Made by a program: the position numbers and the translations under genes
In this document: positions 1 to 8,028 of the stretch, piece by piece
Layout of the letters: the number at the start of each line of letters is the position of its first letter
How positions within the stretch are numbered: position 1 is the stretch's first letter
Notes under the pieces: generated by a model
Databases searched by the model: none
What the model was told of the DNA's origin: nothing
The model's input: the letters and a program-made list of their open reading frames with translations, nothing else
Origin: a virus
Virus record (IMG/VR): IMGVR_UViG_3300006789_000136
Coordinates: 1 to 25,584 of that record
DNA length: 25,584 nucleotides
Strand: one strand, 5' to 3'

Positions 1-1083
1 TATAGAATGGCTAAACAGATTGTGTGGGAAGACTTAAAGAGTATGTTGCGTGACAAGAACTGGATAAAGAAGATCAATGAATCAGAACTAACCATAACAT
101 TGGTTAATAGTAGTATCATAATGTTGCGTAGTGTGGACAATCCAGACTCAATTCGTGGACTAGGTTTAGATCACATAGTAATAGATGAAGCCGCAGATGT
201 ATCACAGTTAGATGAAGTGTGGAATGCAGTACTTAGACCTACACTATCAGATAGACAAGGCACAGCACTTATTATTAGTTCACCAAAAGGCAGAGGTTCA
301 TTATACGATCTATATCAAAATGAAAAGCGACTAGAAGATTGGAAGAGTTGGCAATATACCACTATACAAGGTGGTAATGTAAGTGCAGAAGAAATAGAAG
401 CCGCCAAAAGAGATATGGATGAACGCACATTCAAACAAGAATACTTAGCACAATGGGTAGACTACTCAGGACTTATATACTATGCATATGGCGATCATAA
501 CATACTACAACGACCTGATATGCTCAAAGATCCAGGCACAATGCTACACATAGGCATTGACTTCAACATAGATCCTGGATGTGCTGTAATAGCCGTTAAG
601 ACACAATTAGGCTTACACATCATAGATGAACTAGAAATATACGGTACTAACACACAAGAGATGTGTGCAGAAATACAACGCAAATACAAGAACAGGCGTG
701 CCATAGTGTATCCAGATGCCTCAGGTGCACAACGCAGAACAAGTGCAGGAGGTATTACGGATCATATAATACTATCTAACGCAGGCTTTCAACTTAAAGT
801 AGGTGCAGTTAACCCTGCTGTAAAGGATAGAATAGCCGCAGTAAATAGTGTGCTAAAAGAAGACAATATTCGGTTGACAATTGATCCCAATTGTGTTAAA
901 GTAATAAACGGACTTAGCAAACATGTGTACAAAGAAGGCACTAGGCAACCAGAGAAAGATTCAGGACTAGATCACTTCAATGATGCACTAGGATATATGG
1001 TCAATCACCTATTCCCATTAAACATCAAACCCATAACTAATCATCAAAGTCCAGTAGGACAAAGAATAAGGAGAAAAATATGA
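1..1083 (+). CDS. terL: Terminase large subunit (5' truncated by window edge)
   Basis: This is the ATPase/nuclease motor subunit that translocates and cuts phage DNA during head filling. The frame is open back to base 1 (the first two codons read Tyr-Arg), so the ATG at 7 is probably internal and the Walker A part lies upstream. Counting from that Met, a Walker B motif IVIDEA is at residues 57-62 (Glu61 the likely catalytic carboxylate) and a coupling motif SSPKG at 91-95. The C-terminal RNase H-like nuclease shows acidic residues in HIGIDFN (Asp185), YPDASG (Asp237) and DHFNDALGY (Asp322/Asp326). The stop overlaps the next ATG as ATGA. No small terminase subunit is visible in the window. Confidence 0.93.
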   Translation, partial: YRMAKQIVWEDLKSMLRDKNWIKKINESELTITLVNSSIIMLRSVDNPDSIRGLGLDHIVIDEAADVSQLDEVWNAVLRPTLSDRQGTALIISSPKGRGSLYDLYQNEKRLEDWKSWQYTTIQGGNVSAEEIEAAKRDMDERTFKQEYLAQWVDYSGLIYYAYGDHNILQRPDMLKDPGTMLHIGIDFNIDPGCAVIAVKTQLGLHIIDELEIYGTNTQEMCAEIQRKYKNRRAIVYPDASGAQRRTSAGGITDHIILSNAGFQLKVGAVNPAVKDRIAAVNSVLKEDNIRLTIDPNCVKVINGLSKHVYKEGTRQPEKDSGLDHFNDALGYMVNHLFPLNIKPITNHQSPVGQRIRRKI

Positions 1084-1268
1084 AAATACCAGATAATTGG
1101 AAAACAGAAAGCACTCACAAAACAAACACATTGAACACATTGGCACTTATAGGTATAAGTCTTATGTGGGGTCATATGTTAGATCTAATATCATTATGGT
1201 GGATGCCATTAACTGTGCTAACACTTATAGCCGCATATGGTAGTGAGATCAATAAAAGGAATTCATAA
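1080..1268 (+). CDS. Small membrane protein, unknown function
   Basis: A 62-aa protein not recognised as a named family. The N-terminus is polar (about 17 residues rich in Lys, Thr and Asn). It is followed by two hydrophobic stretches, roughly residues 19-36 and 38-53, separated by little more than a Trp-Trp pair, so a helical hairpin in the membrane is plausible. The start has a strong AGGAGA ribosome-binding site 5 bases upstream and overlaps the terminase stop (ATGA), which implies translational coupling. The end overlaps the next start (TAATG). A role in lysis is possible for a two-span phage protein, but nothing here shows it. Confidence 0.75.
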   Translation: MKIPDNWKTESTHKTNTLNTLALIGISLMWGHMLDLISLWWMPLTVLTLIAAYGSEINKRNS

Positions 1269-1576
1269 TGAGTACTAGAAAAGGATTTGAAAAGTTAAGT
1301 GAGCAGAAAGCACACAACAAAGAAACACATCCTGAACGAGGCACTAGGCGTTATGCACAGAATGAAAAGATTATAAACAATAACCCTGTGTTGAAGAAAG
1401 CCAGAGATATATCACAAGGCTTCTCTCCTAGTAGTACTATAAGCACAGGTGCTGATGTTAGTCAACAATACAAAGACAACTATGATAAAATAGATTTCAA
1501 AGGTGTTAGACTAGAAAAGAAAGGATACCGTGTTAAAGTAAACGGCGTGTATCAAGACGAGCAAGACAATGACTAA
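1268..1576 (+). CDS. Hypothetical hydrophilic protein
   Basis: A 102-aa, highly charged protein with no transmembrane segment and no recognised domain. The first two thirds (rich in Lys, Glu, Asn and Ser) look disordered. The C-terminal 30 residues (KIDFKGVRLEKKGYRVKVNG region) alternate in a beta-like pattern. The start shares one base with the preceding stop (TAATG) and a GGA lies upstream. The end overlaps the following small gene by 8 bases. Its place between terminase and portal suggests a late-expressed small protein, but no function can be assigned. Confidence 0.7.
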   Translation: MSTRKGFEKLSEQKAHNKETHPERGTRRYAQNEKIINNNPVLKKARDISQGFSPSSTISTGADVSQQYKDNYDKIDFKGVRLEKKGYRVKVNGVYQDEQDND

Positions 1577-1736
1577 TCAATGGCACGGAGGCAAAGGCTC
1601 TGCTCCACGCAAGTCAAATGATCAACAAGCATATGAAGATAATTGGGAAAAGATATTTGGCAAAAAGAAGAAACAGCCAGATCACCCTGATTATGACCCT
1701 GCTGACACAGAATGGGAAGACTTAGCAGATGACTAA
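1569..1736 (+). CDS. Small conserved-type phage protein (55 aa)
   Basis: A 55-aa reading frame that starts ATG at 1569 inside the end of the previous gene and stops TAA at 1736 inside the start of the SET-domain gene, overlapping 8 bases on each side. The protein begins MTNQWHGGKGSAPRKSND, has an Asn-Trp-x-x-Ile-Phe-Gly motif followed by a run of lysines (residues 25-35), and ends acidic (ADTEWEDLADD). The pattern of xxWHGGKGSxPR followed by NWxxIFGKK is one I have seen in small proteins of several tailed phages; the function is unknown. Its perfect fit in the overlap chain supports it as real although it is short. Confidence 0.72.
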   Translation: MTNQWHGGKGSAPRKSNDQQAYEDNWEKIFGKKKKQPDHPDYDPADTEWEDLADD

Positions 1737-2019
1737 GTTCACTTACAAGCCTTTACCTGCAGGTGTTACTATAGGAAATAGCAACATAGAAGGCTTAGGT
1801 TTGTTTGCAACTGATCTGTTTCCTCCTCACACCATACTAGGTATAAGTCACCACATAGTAGACTATCAAATTATTAGAACACCATTAGGTGGCTTTGTTA
1901 ATCACGCAAACAAGCCTAACTGTGAACTTGTAGAGAATGGAAACACATACATATTGCGTACTATTAGAAACATATTACCCAGAGAAGAACTAACAGTTAA
2001 GTATAGTATAGAACAATGA
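1729..2019 (+). CDS. SET-domain protein, putative protein-lysine methyltransferase
   Basis: A 96-aa compact SET domain with no other domain. Visible hallmarks in order are: the N-terminal G-x-G-L-F-A motif (GLGLFA, residues 22-27), the NH...PNC motif (Asn58-His59, Pro63-Asn64-Cys65) that binds S-adenosylmethionine and forms the pseudoknot, and the terminal EELTVKY (86-92) matching the usual GEELTxDY with Lys in place of Asp. Known SET proteins transfer methyl groups from SAM to lysine side chains. Stand-alone SET proteins of this size occur in phages, where the target is generally unknown. It sits in the small-gene cluster between terminase and portal and overlaps both neighbours. It could be inactive or modify a virion or host protein. 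Confidence 0.85.
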   Translation: MTKFTYKPLPAGVTIGNSNIEGLGLFATDLFPPHTILGISHHIVDYQIIRTPLGGFVNHANKPNCELVENGNTYILRTIRNILPREELTVKYSIEQ

Positions 2020-2240
2020 TAACATCAACATACAGAATATATTGGTATCCTTCACTGCCGCGTGAACAATGGACTTATGAATTTGAACTAAGCACTGAAG
2101 AACAGTACAAAGATCGCACATGGACCATGCGTACCAGAGAAGAATTAGAACTGTATGCAAAGTATTATGCAGAACATATAGGTGGTCATAGATATGAAAA
2201 AACATTAGAAATAAACAGGAATAGAAATGAAAACAATTAA
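2016..2240 (+). CDS. Hypothetical protein (74 aa)
   Basis: A 74-aa soluble protein of unknown function. It starts in an ATGA overlap with the SET-domain stop. The sequence is rich in Tyr, Glu and Arg: an N-terminal beta-like segment (TYRIYWYPSLPREQW) is followed by a charged helix (TREELELYAKYYAEHIGG, residues about 40-57). The C-terminus, NRNRNENN, is probably a disordered tail that overlaps the next gene by 14 bases. No family recognised. Confidence 0.65.
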   Translation: MITSTYRIYWYPSLPREQWTYEFELSTEEQYKDRTWTMRTREELELYAKYYAEHIGGHRYEKTLEINRNRNENN

Positions 2241-2520
2241 AACATTGCAAGACCTAGACAGAGAAGATGGTATAACCACATTCACTGAAGAGTTAGGCAA
2301 TCATCCTGGACATGTGTTGTTTGAGCAATACATAAGTGCATACAAAGATCTAGATGATGTTGAAAAAGCACAACACAAATTAAGTGATAGTCAAGTGTAC
2401 AGAGACTACATAGACGCACAAAAGTATGGCATTCAAATATATAATGTGCGTACTAGCCAAGGAATACACCCGGCAGCCGATGTATATAGCGTGGACAATG
2501 CCATATTTGTCCAAAAATAA
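2227..2520 (+). CDS. Hypothetical protein (97 aa)
   Basis: A 97-aa acidic protein, mostly helical in its first two thirds (DLDREDGITTFTEEL, then KDLDDVEKAQHKL), with a possible C-terminal beta segment. An AGGA ribosome-binding site lies upstream, inside the end of the previous gene. It is the last gene before the 82-base gap that precedes the portal gene, so it closes the small-gene operon segment. No known domain recognised and no membrane segment. Confidence 0.68.
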   Translation: MKTIKTLQDLDREDGITTFTEELGNHPGHVLFEQYISAYKDLDDVEKAQHKLSDSQVYRDYIDAQKYGIQIYNVRTSQGIHPAADVYSVDNAIFVQK

Positions 2521-2522
2521 TC

Positions 2523-2576
2523 TATAATAGATAAATATACTTGTTATAACATAACTTGATACTCACACAGTGAGTA
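2523..2576 (+). promoter_or_regulatory. Portal upstream region: late-promoter-like box and hairpin
   Basis: The gap 2521-2602 holds GATAAATA at 2530-2537, one base off the T4-type late-promoter box TATAAATA, and an overlapping TATAAT at 2523-2528 without a clear -35. A perfect 7-bp inverted repeat TACTCAC-ACA-GTGAGTA (2560-2566 / 2570-2576) lies between the box and the portal start. There is no T-run after it, so it looks more like a leader hairpin or operator than an intrinsic terminator. The AT-rich background makes the box a weak call on its own. Confidence 0.4.
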
Positions 2577-2602
2577 GTTATTATTCACTATAGGAATATT
2601 AT

Positions 2603-4318
2603 ATGGCCGCACCCTTCAACTATTACGATTATATCACAGGTTCCCATGAACTCTATCAACGATACGCAGACGACTGGAGACTTGCAGTACGATCCTTTTG
2701 GGGTGGTGTAGAGTACAGAGATGCACAATACTTAAGATCATATGCAATTGATCAAAGCACAGCAAGTGACACAATCAGAACTTATGATGAACAAGACGGT
2801 GTAGTAACAGGTAGTTACATCACAGAACTAGTTCGTCCAACAAATTCGCAACAAGAAGCAGACACAGGCAGTAGTGGTTATGTTGGTTCTTTCTATGATG
2901 AGAAAGTAAACAATGTACCAGTATTACCTTATACTAGACTGTATGTAAGCGAATACAACGCAATCTTATTTAGATCGCCTCCAGTTAGAAACCTCCCAGA
3001 TGAAGCAGACATAAAAGAATTTATGCGTAACTGTGATGGCGAAGGCAATTCAATAAACGAATTCATGAGCATGGTAGACACATACTCAACAGTATACGGT
3101 GTTGTGTGGGTAAGTTGTTTGAAATTAGCAGGTGCAGATTATCCTAAGTGGAGAATGCATTCACCATTAGATGTACTTAATTGGAAGTATGGTTATGATG
3201 CTAATGGTGATCTACAATTAAAGAGTATTGTACTTAGAATAAGTCAAGAACCTGGAGTACAAATACTACAACACATAACCGCAGACACAATCGAAACAAT
3301 CTTTATGCCATTAGGAGAAGATGATATAGATGTACCAGAAGGTGCTGAATATATTGTTGATCCAGAAGCAGAAGATGAAGACAAAGGATTTTACAGAACA
3401 ATTCAAGAGAATCCTCTTGGATATCCTCCTGTAAGTCCCATATATCAAAGCACGAAGATCTACAATGGGATAGGTCATACACCTGTTTTTGATATTGCAC
3501 AAATCCAACGCTCCATATACGGAGACTACGGGGAAATATACAGTAGCATATCGTACGGTGCTCATCCTGTAACAGTTGTAGATGAAACAACATTGACACA
3601 AAATGATTTCAATGTTGGTGCTGAGCCTGGATCTGTTATACAAGTACAGAACAGCCTCAATGGGCAACCTAACTTTACTTTTGAATTTAGGTCACCACCT
3701 CTAGACAGTATCAAAGAGTTGCGTGAACTTATCGATCAAAAGATAAGCAAAATGAACGAGTTAGCAATGATTAGATCAGAAGAACTAATCAAAGCAAGTC
3801 GATCAGGTGTACAACTTGAACAGTACGACAGCAAGTTAGAAGCAATGATACGCAAGAAAGCAACATCATTAGAGAATGCAGAAGCCAATGTGTTATGGCC
3901 TATGTGGTTTGATTGGCAAGGACTTGCAATGCCAGATGATTTAACAGTATCATATAATAGACTGTATAACCAAAAAGGTTTAGAAAACGAATTACAAGAG
4001 CTGGACAAATTACTACTCACTTATGAAAGATTTGAAAAAGTATTTGGTCCAGATAACTATGAAGATGAACCTGCAGAATTTGCCACAGTAGAAGAAGCAG
4101 AAGCAATGGCAAATGTCCTAGGCGGCTCAGGAACTCATAGTCATACCAGTGAGGAGGGCATAACTATATACATGCCATTTGAGACTCACGAAGAATACGA
4201 ATTAAGAGTAGCAATGGCAAGGTCAGAAGATGCTGACTTTGGTCCAGGGCTCAAACAAAAGATACAAGAGCGTTTAACACAATTAGTTGAAGGTTCTTAC
4301 ACGAACAATAGTCTTTAA
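2603..4318 (+). CDS. Portal protein
   Basis: A 571-aa protein in the portal position (after terminase, before scaffold and capsid). Portals form the dodecameric ring at one head vertex through which DNA enters and leaves. The length fits. The central part carries the pattern typical of SPP1/HK97-like portals: the stem/crown region with DxxxELRELIDQKISKMNELAMIRSEE and LEAMIRKKATSLENAEANVLWPMWFDWQG (roughly residues 372-440), i.e. the long helix segments that follow the clip. The C-terminal ~100 residues are acidic and end in the GFxxxx-poor disordered tail SYTNNSL. The start is ATG at 2603 with a weak AGGA 12 bases upstream. The assignment comes from position and helix pattern, not from a search. 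Confidence 0.85.
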   Translation: MAAPFNYYDYITGSHELYQRYADDWRLAVRSFWGGVEYRDAQYLRSYAIDQSTASDTIRTYDEQDGVVTGSYITELVRPTNSQQEADTGSSGYVGSFYDEKVNNVPVLPYTRLYVSEYNAILFRSPPVRNLPDEADIKEFMRNCDGEGNSINEFMSMVDTYSTVYGVVWVSCLKLAGADYPKWRMHSPLDVLNWKYGYDANGDLQLKSIVLRISQEPGVQILQHITADTIETIFMPLGEDDIDVPEGAEYIVDPEAEDEDKGFYRTIQENPLGYPPVSPIYQSTKIYNGIGHTPVFDIAQIQRSIYGDYGEIYSSISYGAHPVTVVDETTLTQNDFNVGAEPGSVIQVQNSLNGQPNFTFEFRSPPLDSIKELRELIDQKISKMNELAMIRSEELIKASRSGVQLEQYDSKLEAMIRKKATSLENAEANVLWPMWFDWQGLAMPDDLTVSYNRLYNQKGLENELQELDKLLLTYERFEKVFGPDNYEDEPAEFATVEEAEAMANVLGGSGTHSHTSEEGITIYMPFETHEEYELRVAMARSEDADFGPGLKQKIQERLTQLVEGSYTNNSL

Positions 4319-4403
4319 ACGGACAAGTTGTATAGGTAGGAGTACCATAGTAGGTGCCCTTAAGAAAAATACGCTCACTCAAGCGATAACTAGGAGATAG
4401 AAA

Positions 4404-5264
4404 ATGGAAGCAGATTCCACAAATACAGTTGAACATACTGAACAAAGTGTTCCGGTAACAGATTCCGCAAATAGCGTCGACAATATGGAAACGGTTAAAT
4501 CTGAAAATAATACAACGCCAAGCGTTGAACAAAGAGACGGTAAGTTATATGTTGATGGAACTCGTGTGTATACTCGAGATGATGTTAACAAAATAGGTGC
4601 TAATGCTAAAAGAGAAGTTGAGTCTAGATTAATTCAAGACTTAAATGTTGATAGCATTGATAGTGTTAAAGGTGTTGTTAAAGCACTTCAAGAAAGTAGC
4701 CCAAGCGAAGAAGGCGCATCATTAAATGTTGAATCATTGCGTGATGCAGTTAAGAAGCGTGAAGCAACTGTAGAAGAACTTAAACATCAAGTAACCAGCC
4801 TCAAAACAGACTTATTGTTAAAGGACCATATGGGTCAACTTAATAGTGCTATGCCAGGTAACTGGACAGCAGAACAGAAGTCAGCAGTAGTTAAATTAAT
4901 GAAAGCAGACAATATGTTAGCAGTAGAAGGTGATACTTTTGCAATTAGAAGTGGAGATAGTTATCTCACTACTGATGGTGAAACACCAGATTATAAGAGT
5001 GCTGTAGAATTAGTTGGCAAGAATTTAGGTCTTAACTTTGGAAAGCAAGGTGTTGACATGCCATTAGGTGAAACAAGTAGTGTGAAAGCAGATAAGACAG
5101 CAGTCAAACCTGCAGATCAAAATCGTGTTAAATCCGATCCGGCATACAGAGCGGCGTACTTAGACTTACGCCTAAATCGTAAGGGAGGAGTTAGTGCTTC
5201 AGAGATCACAGATAATATGATCAAAACAAGAGCTAGTGAAATCTCTAAAAAGAAAATTGCTTAA
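4404..5264 (+). CDS. Probable capsid scaffolding protein
   Basis: A 286-aa hydrophilic protein between portal and major capsid genes, the usual place for the scaffold that shapes the procapsid and then leaves or is digested. The N-terminal ~45 residues are low-complexity (Ser, Thr, Asn, Val, Glu) and probably disordered. A short conserved-looking segment, DGKLYVDGTRVYTRDDVN, follows at about 46-63. A coiled-coil-like helix (SLRDAVKKREATVEELKHQVTSLKTDLLLKD) lies at about 110-140. The C-terminus is basic (SEISKKKIA), as expected for a capsid-binding scaffold tail. The ribosome-binding site is AGGAGA. No protease motif is visible, so a separate prohead protease is either absent from this region or not needed. 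Confidence 0.75.
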   Translation: MEADSTNTVEHTEQSVPVTDSANSVDNMETVKSENNTTPSVEQRDGKLYVDGTRVYTRDDVNKIGANAKREVESRLIQDLNVDSIDSVKGVVKALQESSPSEEGASLNVESLRDAVKKREATVEELKHQVTSLKTDLLLKDHMGQLNSAMPGNWTAEQKSAVVKLMKADNMLAVEGDTFAIRSGDSYLTTDGETPDYKSAVELVGKNLGLNFGKQGVDMPLGETSSVKADKTAVKPADQNRVKSDPAYRAAYLDLRLNRKGGVSASEITDNMIKTRASEISKKKIA

Positions 5265-5312
5265 TCAAAGTATTAAGTAAACACAATAAATTGTCAATTA
5301 TAGGAGACAAAT

Positions 5313-6224
5313 ATGACAACTTCAACAAATGTTGCACAGTTATATACTGACCTAGTTGCAGATCTAGTACCATACTTCATGAACTCTACTCTGCTTCCTA
5401 ACAGTGAACTAGTACGCAACTCAATCAATATGGTTGGTGAAAGTGGTGGCGTCGCAAGATTCCCAGTAACTAACCAATACACAAATGCATCCGATGTCGC
5501 AGAAGGCGGCTCAATCGGTAATGCATCTAACTTAATTCCAACAGCGGCAAGCATTACTTTGCAAAAGCGTGGTGTTGGTTCAGATGTAACACTCGAAGCA
5601 TTAAGCGACGGTGGATATGACTTAGTATACAGATCTACATTACAAAGAATCGGTGGTGGCTTAGCACAAGCAACTGACATCGCAGGTTTCTTAGTAGCGG
5701 CTACAGCCTTTACTACTGAAGTAGGAACAGCATCAACAGCCGATACTTCAACTAACAATGTAATCATGTCACCAGACGCATTAGGTTATGCAGTAAAAGA
5801 CGAAGGTCCTATGGTAGAAACATGGTATGATGTTGACACTCAGACTCACCAGTTCAGAGGTTCAATCAGAGACGGTTATGTTGCAATTAGACCTAACTTC
5901 GGTGTTAGAATGACTGGCTTAAACGCAGTTGGTACAGCCGCAGGTTCAGGTAACATTGGTTTTGATATCTCAAGCGTTGCTTTAGGTACATCACAATTAA
6001 GAGTACAAAATGCTCCAACATTAGATAACGGTAACTACATCGCAGTAATCGACCCAGCGGCAGAATATGCTATTAATGAGCAGGTTGCACTAGCAGGTGG
6101 AACAGCGGCAATTGGTTCTTTATCTGATATCGGTAACAAAGCGTTTTACGACGGACTAGTTGGTCAAGCAGTAGGATGTGCTTTCTTTAGAAGTAACAAC
6201 TTACCAGCAGCGGACTTAACTTAA
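5313..6224 (+). CDS. Major capsid protein
   Basis: A 303-aa protein with a strong TAGGAGA ribosome-binding site, located directly after the scaffold candidate. Length, the Ala/Gly/Val-rich composition, and the start (short helix, then ESGGVARFPVTNQ with VAEGGSI at about residues 47-70) fit an HK97-fold coat protein: an N-arm and extended loop, then a P-domain with many small residues. The C-terminal part, FYDGLVGQAVGCAFFRSNNLP (about 277-297), resembles the strand near the end of many coat proteins. Codon choice includes more GC-ending codons than neighbours, as is common in highly expressed genes. Coat proteins form the icosahedral shell around the DNA. Confidence 0.88.
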   Translation: MTTSTNVAQLYTDLVADLVPYFMNSTLLPNSELVRNSINMVGESGGVARFPVTNQYTNASDVAEGGSIGNASNLIPTAASITLQKRGVGSDVTLEALSDGGYDLVYRSTLQRIGGGLAQATDIAGFLVAATAFTTEVGTASTADTSTNNVIMSPDALGYAVKDEGPMVETWYDVDTQTHQFRGSIRDGYVAIRPNFGVRMTGLNAVGTAAGSGNIGFDISSVALGTSQLRVQNAPTLDNGNYIAVIDPAAEYAINEQVALAGGTAAIGSLSDIGNKAFYDGLVGQAVGCAFFRSNNLPAADLT

Positions 6225-6238
6225 TTTAGGATAATATT

Positions 6239-6805
6239 ATGGCATTTGTAACAGACGGCGCAGGAAATGTAACATCATACGCAGAATACACCGATGTGTT
6301 GCAGAAGGATCAACGAATATTAGAAGCAAATGTTATCAAAGTACCAGATGAGTCTGGCTTTGTTGATGTTACTGACTTCATTGAAGACATGCTTACTAAA
6401 AGTACAGATCGCATAAACATTAAATTTAAGGCAAGTTCTTGGTACCAAGGATATTTGAATTACACAGGTCAATCAGTGTCGAATCCGGCACTGATGCCTG
6501 ACTTTAATCCAAATTACATTCTTAGTAGACAACAAGAATTTACTGATTTAGCGGTGTTTTACTGTATGTATTATTATATCTGTCCACTTATTGCAGACTT
6601 TTCCGATGAGGATAATGGGTCAGCAGAAGTACAGAAAATAAAGTATTATGAGGACAAGTTCCAAGGTTTGTTTAACGAACTTATTGCACTTGCTGATTGG
6701 TACGATGCAGACGGCGATGGTACAATTGAAAATTCTGAAAAAGTCTGGACTAACCAGACTGTAAGGCGTAGCAGGCGTAGATCAACAGTAGTGAGAGTTA
6801 ACTAA
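6239..6805 (+). CDS. Head-tail connector / adaptor with EF-hand-like loop
   Basis: A 188-aa protein following the capsid gene, the position of the head-completion adaptor that docks under the portal. The middle is helical with an aromatic cluster (AVFYCMYYYICPLIADF, about 104-121), which could be mistaken for a membrane segment but is more likely a buried helix. Residues 156-167 read DADGDGTIENSE, an exact match to the EF-hand calcium-loop rule (acidic at 1, 3, 5; Gly at 6; Ile at 8; Glu at 12), preceded by an amphipathic helix. The C-terminus is very basic (RRSRRRSTVVRVN), suggesting contact with DNA or the portal. Its stop shares a base with the next start (TAATG). Confidence 0.72.
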   Translation: MAFVTDGAGNVTSYAEYTDVLQKDQRILEANVIKVPDESGFVDVTDFIEDMLTKSTDRINIKFKASSWYQGYLNYTGQSVSNPALMPDFNPNYILSRQQEFTDLAVFYCMYYYICPLIADFSDEDNGSAEVQKIKYYEDKFQGLFNELIALADWYDADGDGTIENSEKVWTNQTVRRSRRRSTVVRVN

Positions 6806-7230
6806 TGTCAATTAGAACTCTTATACTACAACAACTGGCTAACACACTAGCAAATGGTGGTGTTGTTTCAAGTGATTATTCATTAGAAGCAAACGAACTA
6901 CCATGGAATGCTAGTGGACAGCCATTGTATGTTAAAAACATGCGTGTGGTATATGTTAGCGAGGAAGAAGAAGCAAAAGTTCAACTTTATCGCACACTGG
7001 ATCAAGGCGATGTCTATCAGACAGAAACCTTAGTCCAAGCCTTCTTAAGCGAAGATGCTAAAAATATTAATGCAAATAACCCAACCGTTATAGAAAACAT
7101 GCTCAATGCCAAGGACATAGTTAACACAGCAAATGGATTTAATGTCCAAGTTGCTGACAGTGGCTATGAACAAGAAATTGAAGGTGATACTATAACATAT
7201 ACTTTCGAGTATACATTTACAACCATATAG
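6805..7230 (+). CDS. Probable tail terminator / tail completion protein
   Basis: A 141-aa soluble protein located between the adaptor and the major tail protein, the usual slot of the lambda gpU-like tail terminator that caps the tube and joins it to the head. The C-terminal strand pattern (DTITYTFEYTFTTI) fits the beta sandwich of that family, and the central EEEEAKVQLYRTLDQGDVYQTET forms alternating strands. There is no direct motif, so the call rests on position and size. It is translationally coupled to the preceding gene by a TAATG overlap. Confidence 0.6.
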   Translation: MSIRTLILQQLANTLANGGVVSSDYSLEANELPWNASGQPLYVKNMRVVYVSEEEEAKVQLYRTLDQGDVYQTETLVQAFLSEDAKNINANNPTVIENMLNAKDIVNTANGFNVQVADSGYEQEIEGDTITYTFEYTFTTI

Positions 7231-7240
7231 GAGAAATACA

Positions 7241-7717
7241 ATGGCAGTAATGAACATAACAGCGGGTAGTCAAGCAATCCTAACACTAGGTAACACCGAA
7301 GCTCTATCTTTACCAGGCGCGGCAGACGGAATGGTTATTCCTTTCGTCCAAGATGTAACAGTCAATGCGGCACCAGGTATTGTTAGATATTCAGTACTTG
7401 ATAGTTCAAGTAGTAAAGCATTTACAACAGTTAACGAGAACTCTGTTTCTGGTAACATGTTAGTAGACGAAGATTCATTCTTCGGACTAAGCGGAGCAAC
7501 TAACACAGTTGCACTTAATGGTTTGTTTGCTACATCAACAGCGAAAACAAAAGTATTCTTTACAGTGGCCTTTGAAGGCGCTGATAGTGGTGATCACTAT
7601 ATTAAAGGATCAGGTTTTATCGGTGGATTAGCACCAACGGCATCAATGGATGCGGCTGTGTGGTTAAGCCCAGTTGAAATCATCGTTGACGGTGAACTAA
7701 CAGCGGCAACTGTTTAA
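7241..7717 (+). CDS. Major tail (tube) protein
   Basis: A 158-aa beta-rich protein with a strong AGGAGA ribosome-binding site, directly before a hairpin that may limit read-through. Such abundantly expressed small proteins in this position form stacked hexameric rings of the siphoviral tail tube. The sequence is rich in Ala, Val, Ser, Thr and Gly with alternating strands. An SGDHYIKGSGFIGGLAPTAS segment (about 111-130) looks like the last strands of the tube fold. The C-terminal segment is SPVEIIVDGELTAATV. There is no extra Ig-like domain, so this is the minimal form. Confidence 0.78.
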   Translation: MAVMNITAGSQAILTLGNTEALSLPGAADGMVIPFVQDVTVNAAPGIVRYSVLDSSSSKAFTTVNENSVSGNMLVDEDSFFGLSGATNTVALNGLFATSTAKTKVFFTVAFEGADSGDHYIKGSGFIGGLAPTASMDAAVWLSPVEIIVDGELTAATV

Positions 7718-7735
7718 CGACCCAAAACATATATG

Positions 7736-7757
7736 ACTCCTCTCATTCGAGGGGAGT
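7736..7757 (+). terminator. Hairpin after major tail gene, possible attenuator/terminator
   Basis: ACTCCTCT (7736-7743) pairs with AGGGGAGT (7750-7757): an 8-bp stem with one G-U pair and a 6-base loop. It is followed by TATATTATTAT rather than a pure T-run, so termination may be only partial. Its place just after the most abundant tail protein suggests it adjusts the amount of downstream tail mRNA or stabilises the upstream 3' end. Confidence 0.55.
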
Positions 7758-7779
7758 TATATTATTATAGGACAAAGAT

Positions 7780-8028
7780 ATGAAACATAAATTCTTAAGA
7801 AATTTTGATGCAGAAGGTAACTGGACTAAACCTTCTAGAATTATTCGTGTAGATGGCGTAGAACACGACATGGACGAGTATGCAAAAGAGCATGGTATAG
7901 AACTACCTGACTCTAAGTCTAAAAAACATAAAGATATAAAGAAAGAGGTAAATACACATGCAGATATGGAAAGAAAAGACCATTCCGGAGATCATACAGT
8001 CGATGGAGATGGAGATAGCGAAGGCTAA
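7780..8028 (+). CDS. Small protein with FDAEGN...VDGVxxDxDEYA module
   Basis: An 82-aa protein of unknown function. Residues 7-44 contain a recognisable module (R-x-F-D-A-E-G-N-W, P-S, VDGV, D-M-D-E-Y-A, ending E-L-P-D) that recurs in the 52-aa gene at 16269, so the two are paralogues. The C-terminal ~38 residues are a hydrophilic tail (Lys then Asp/Gly rich: DGDGDSEG) absent from the paralogue. The ribosome-binding site is AGGACA. The gene follows the major tail protein and its 3' end is overlapped by another small reading frame. Its place among tail genes suggests a tail-assembly or minor virion role, which is inference. Confidence 0.72.
   Translation: MKHKFLRNFDAEGNWTKPSRIIRVDGVEHDMDEYAKEHGIELPDSKSKKHKDIKKEVNTHADMERKDHSGDHTVDGDGDSEG

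Noticed and set aside
5294-5767. Long minus-strand open frame inside the capsid gene (and similar ones in the tape-measure, J-like and fibre genes)
   Set aside because: Caused by the absence of TTA/CTA/TCA codons in phase in biased + strand genes; no ribosome-binding site or domain.
6548-6600. Membrane segment in the connector protein
   Set aside because: The aromatic AVFYCMYYYICPLI stretch is short, within a soluble-type virion protein, and better explained as a buried helix.
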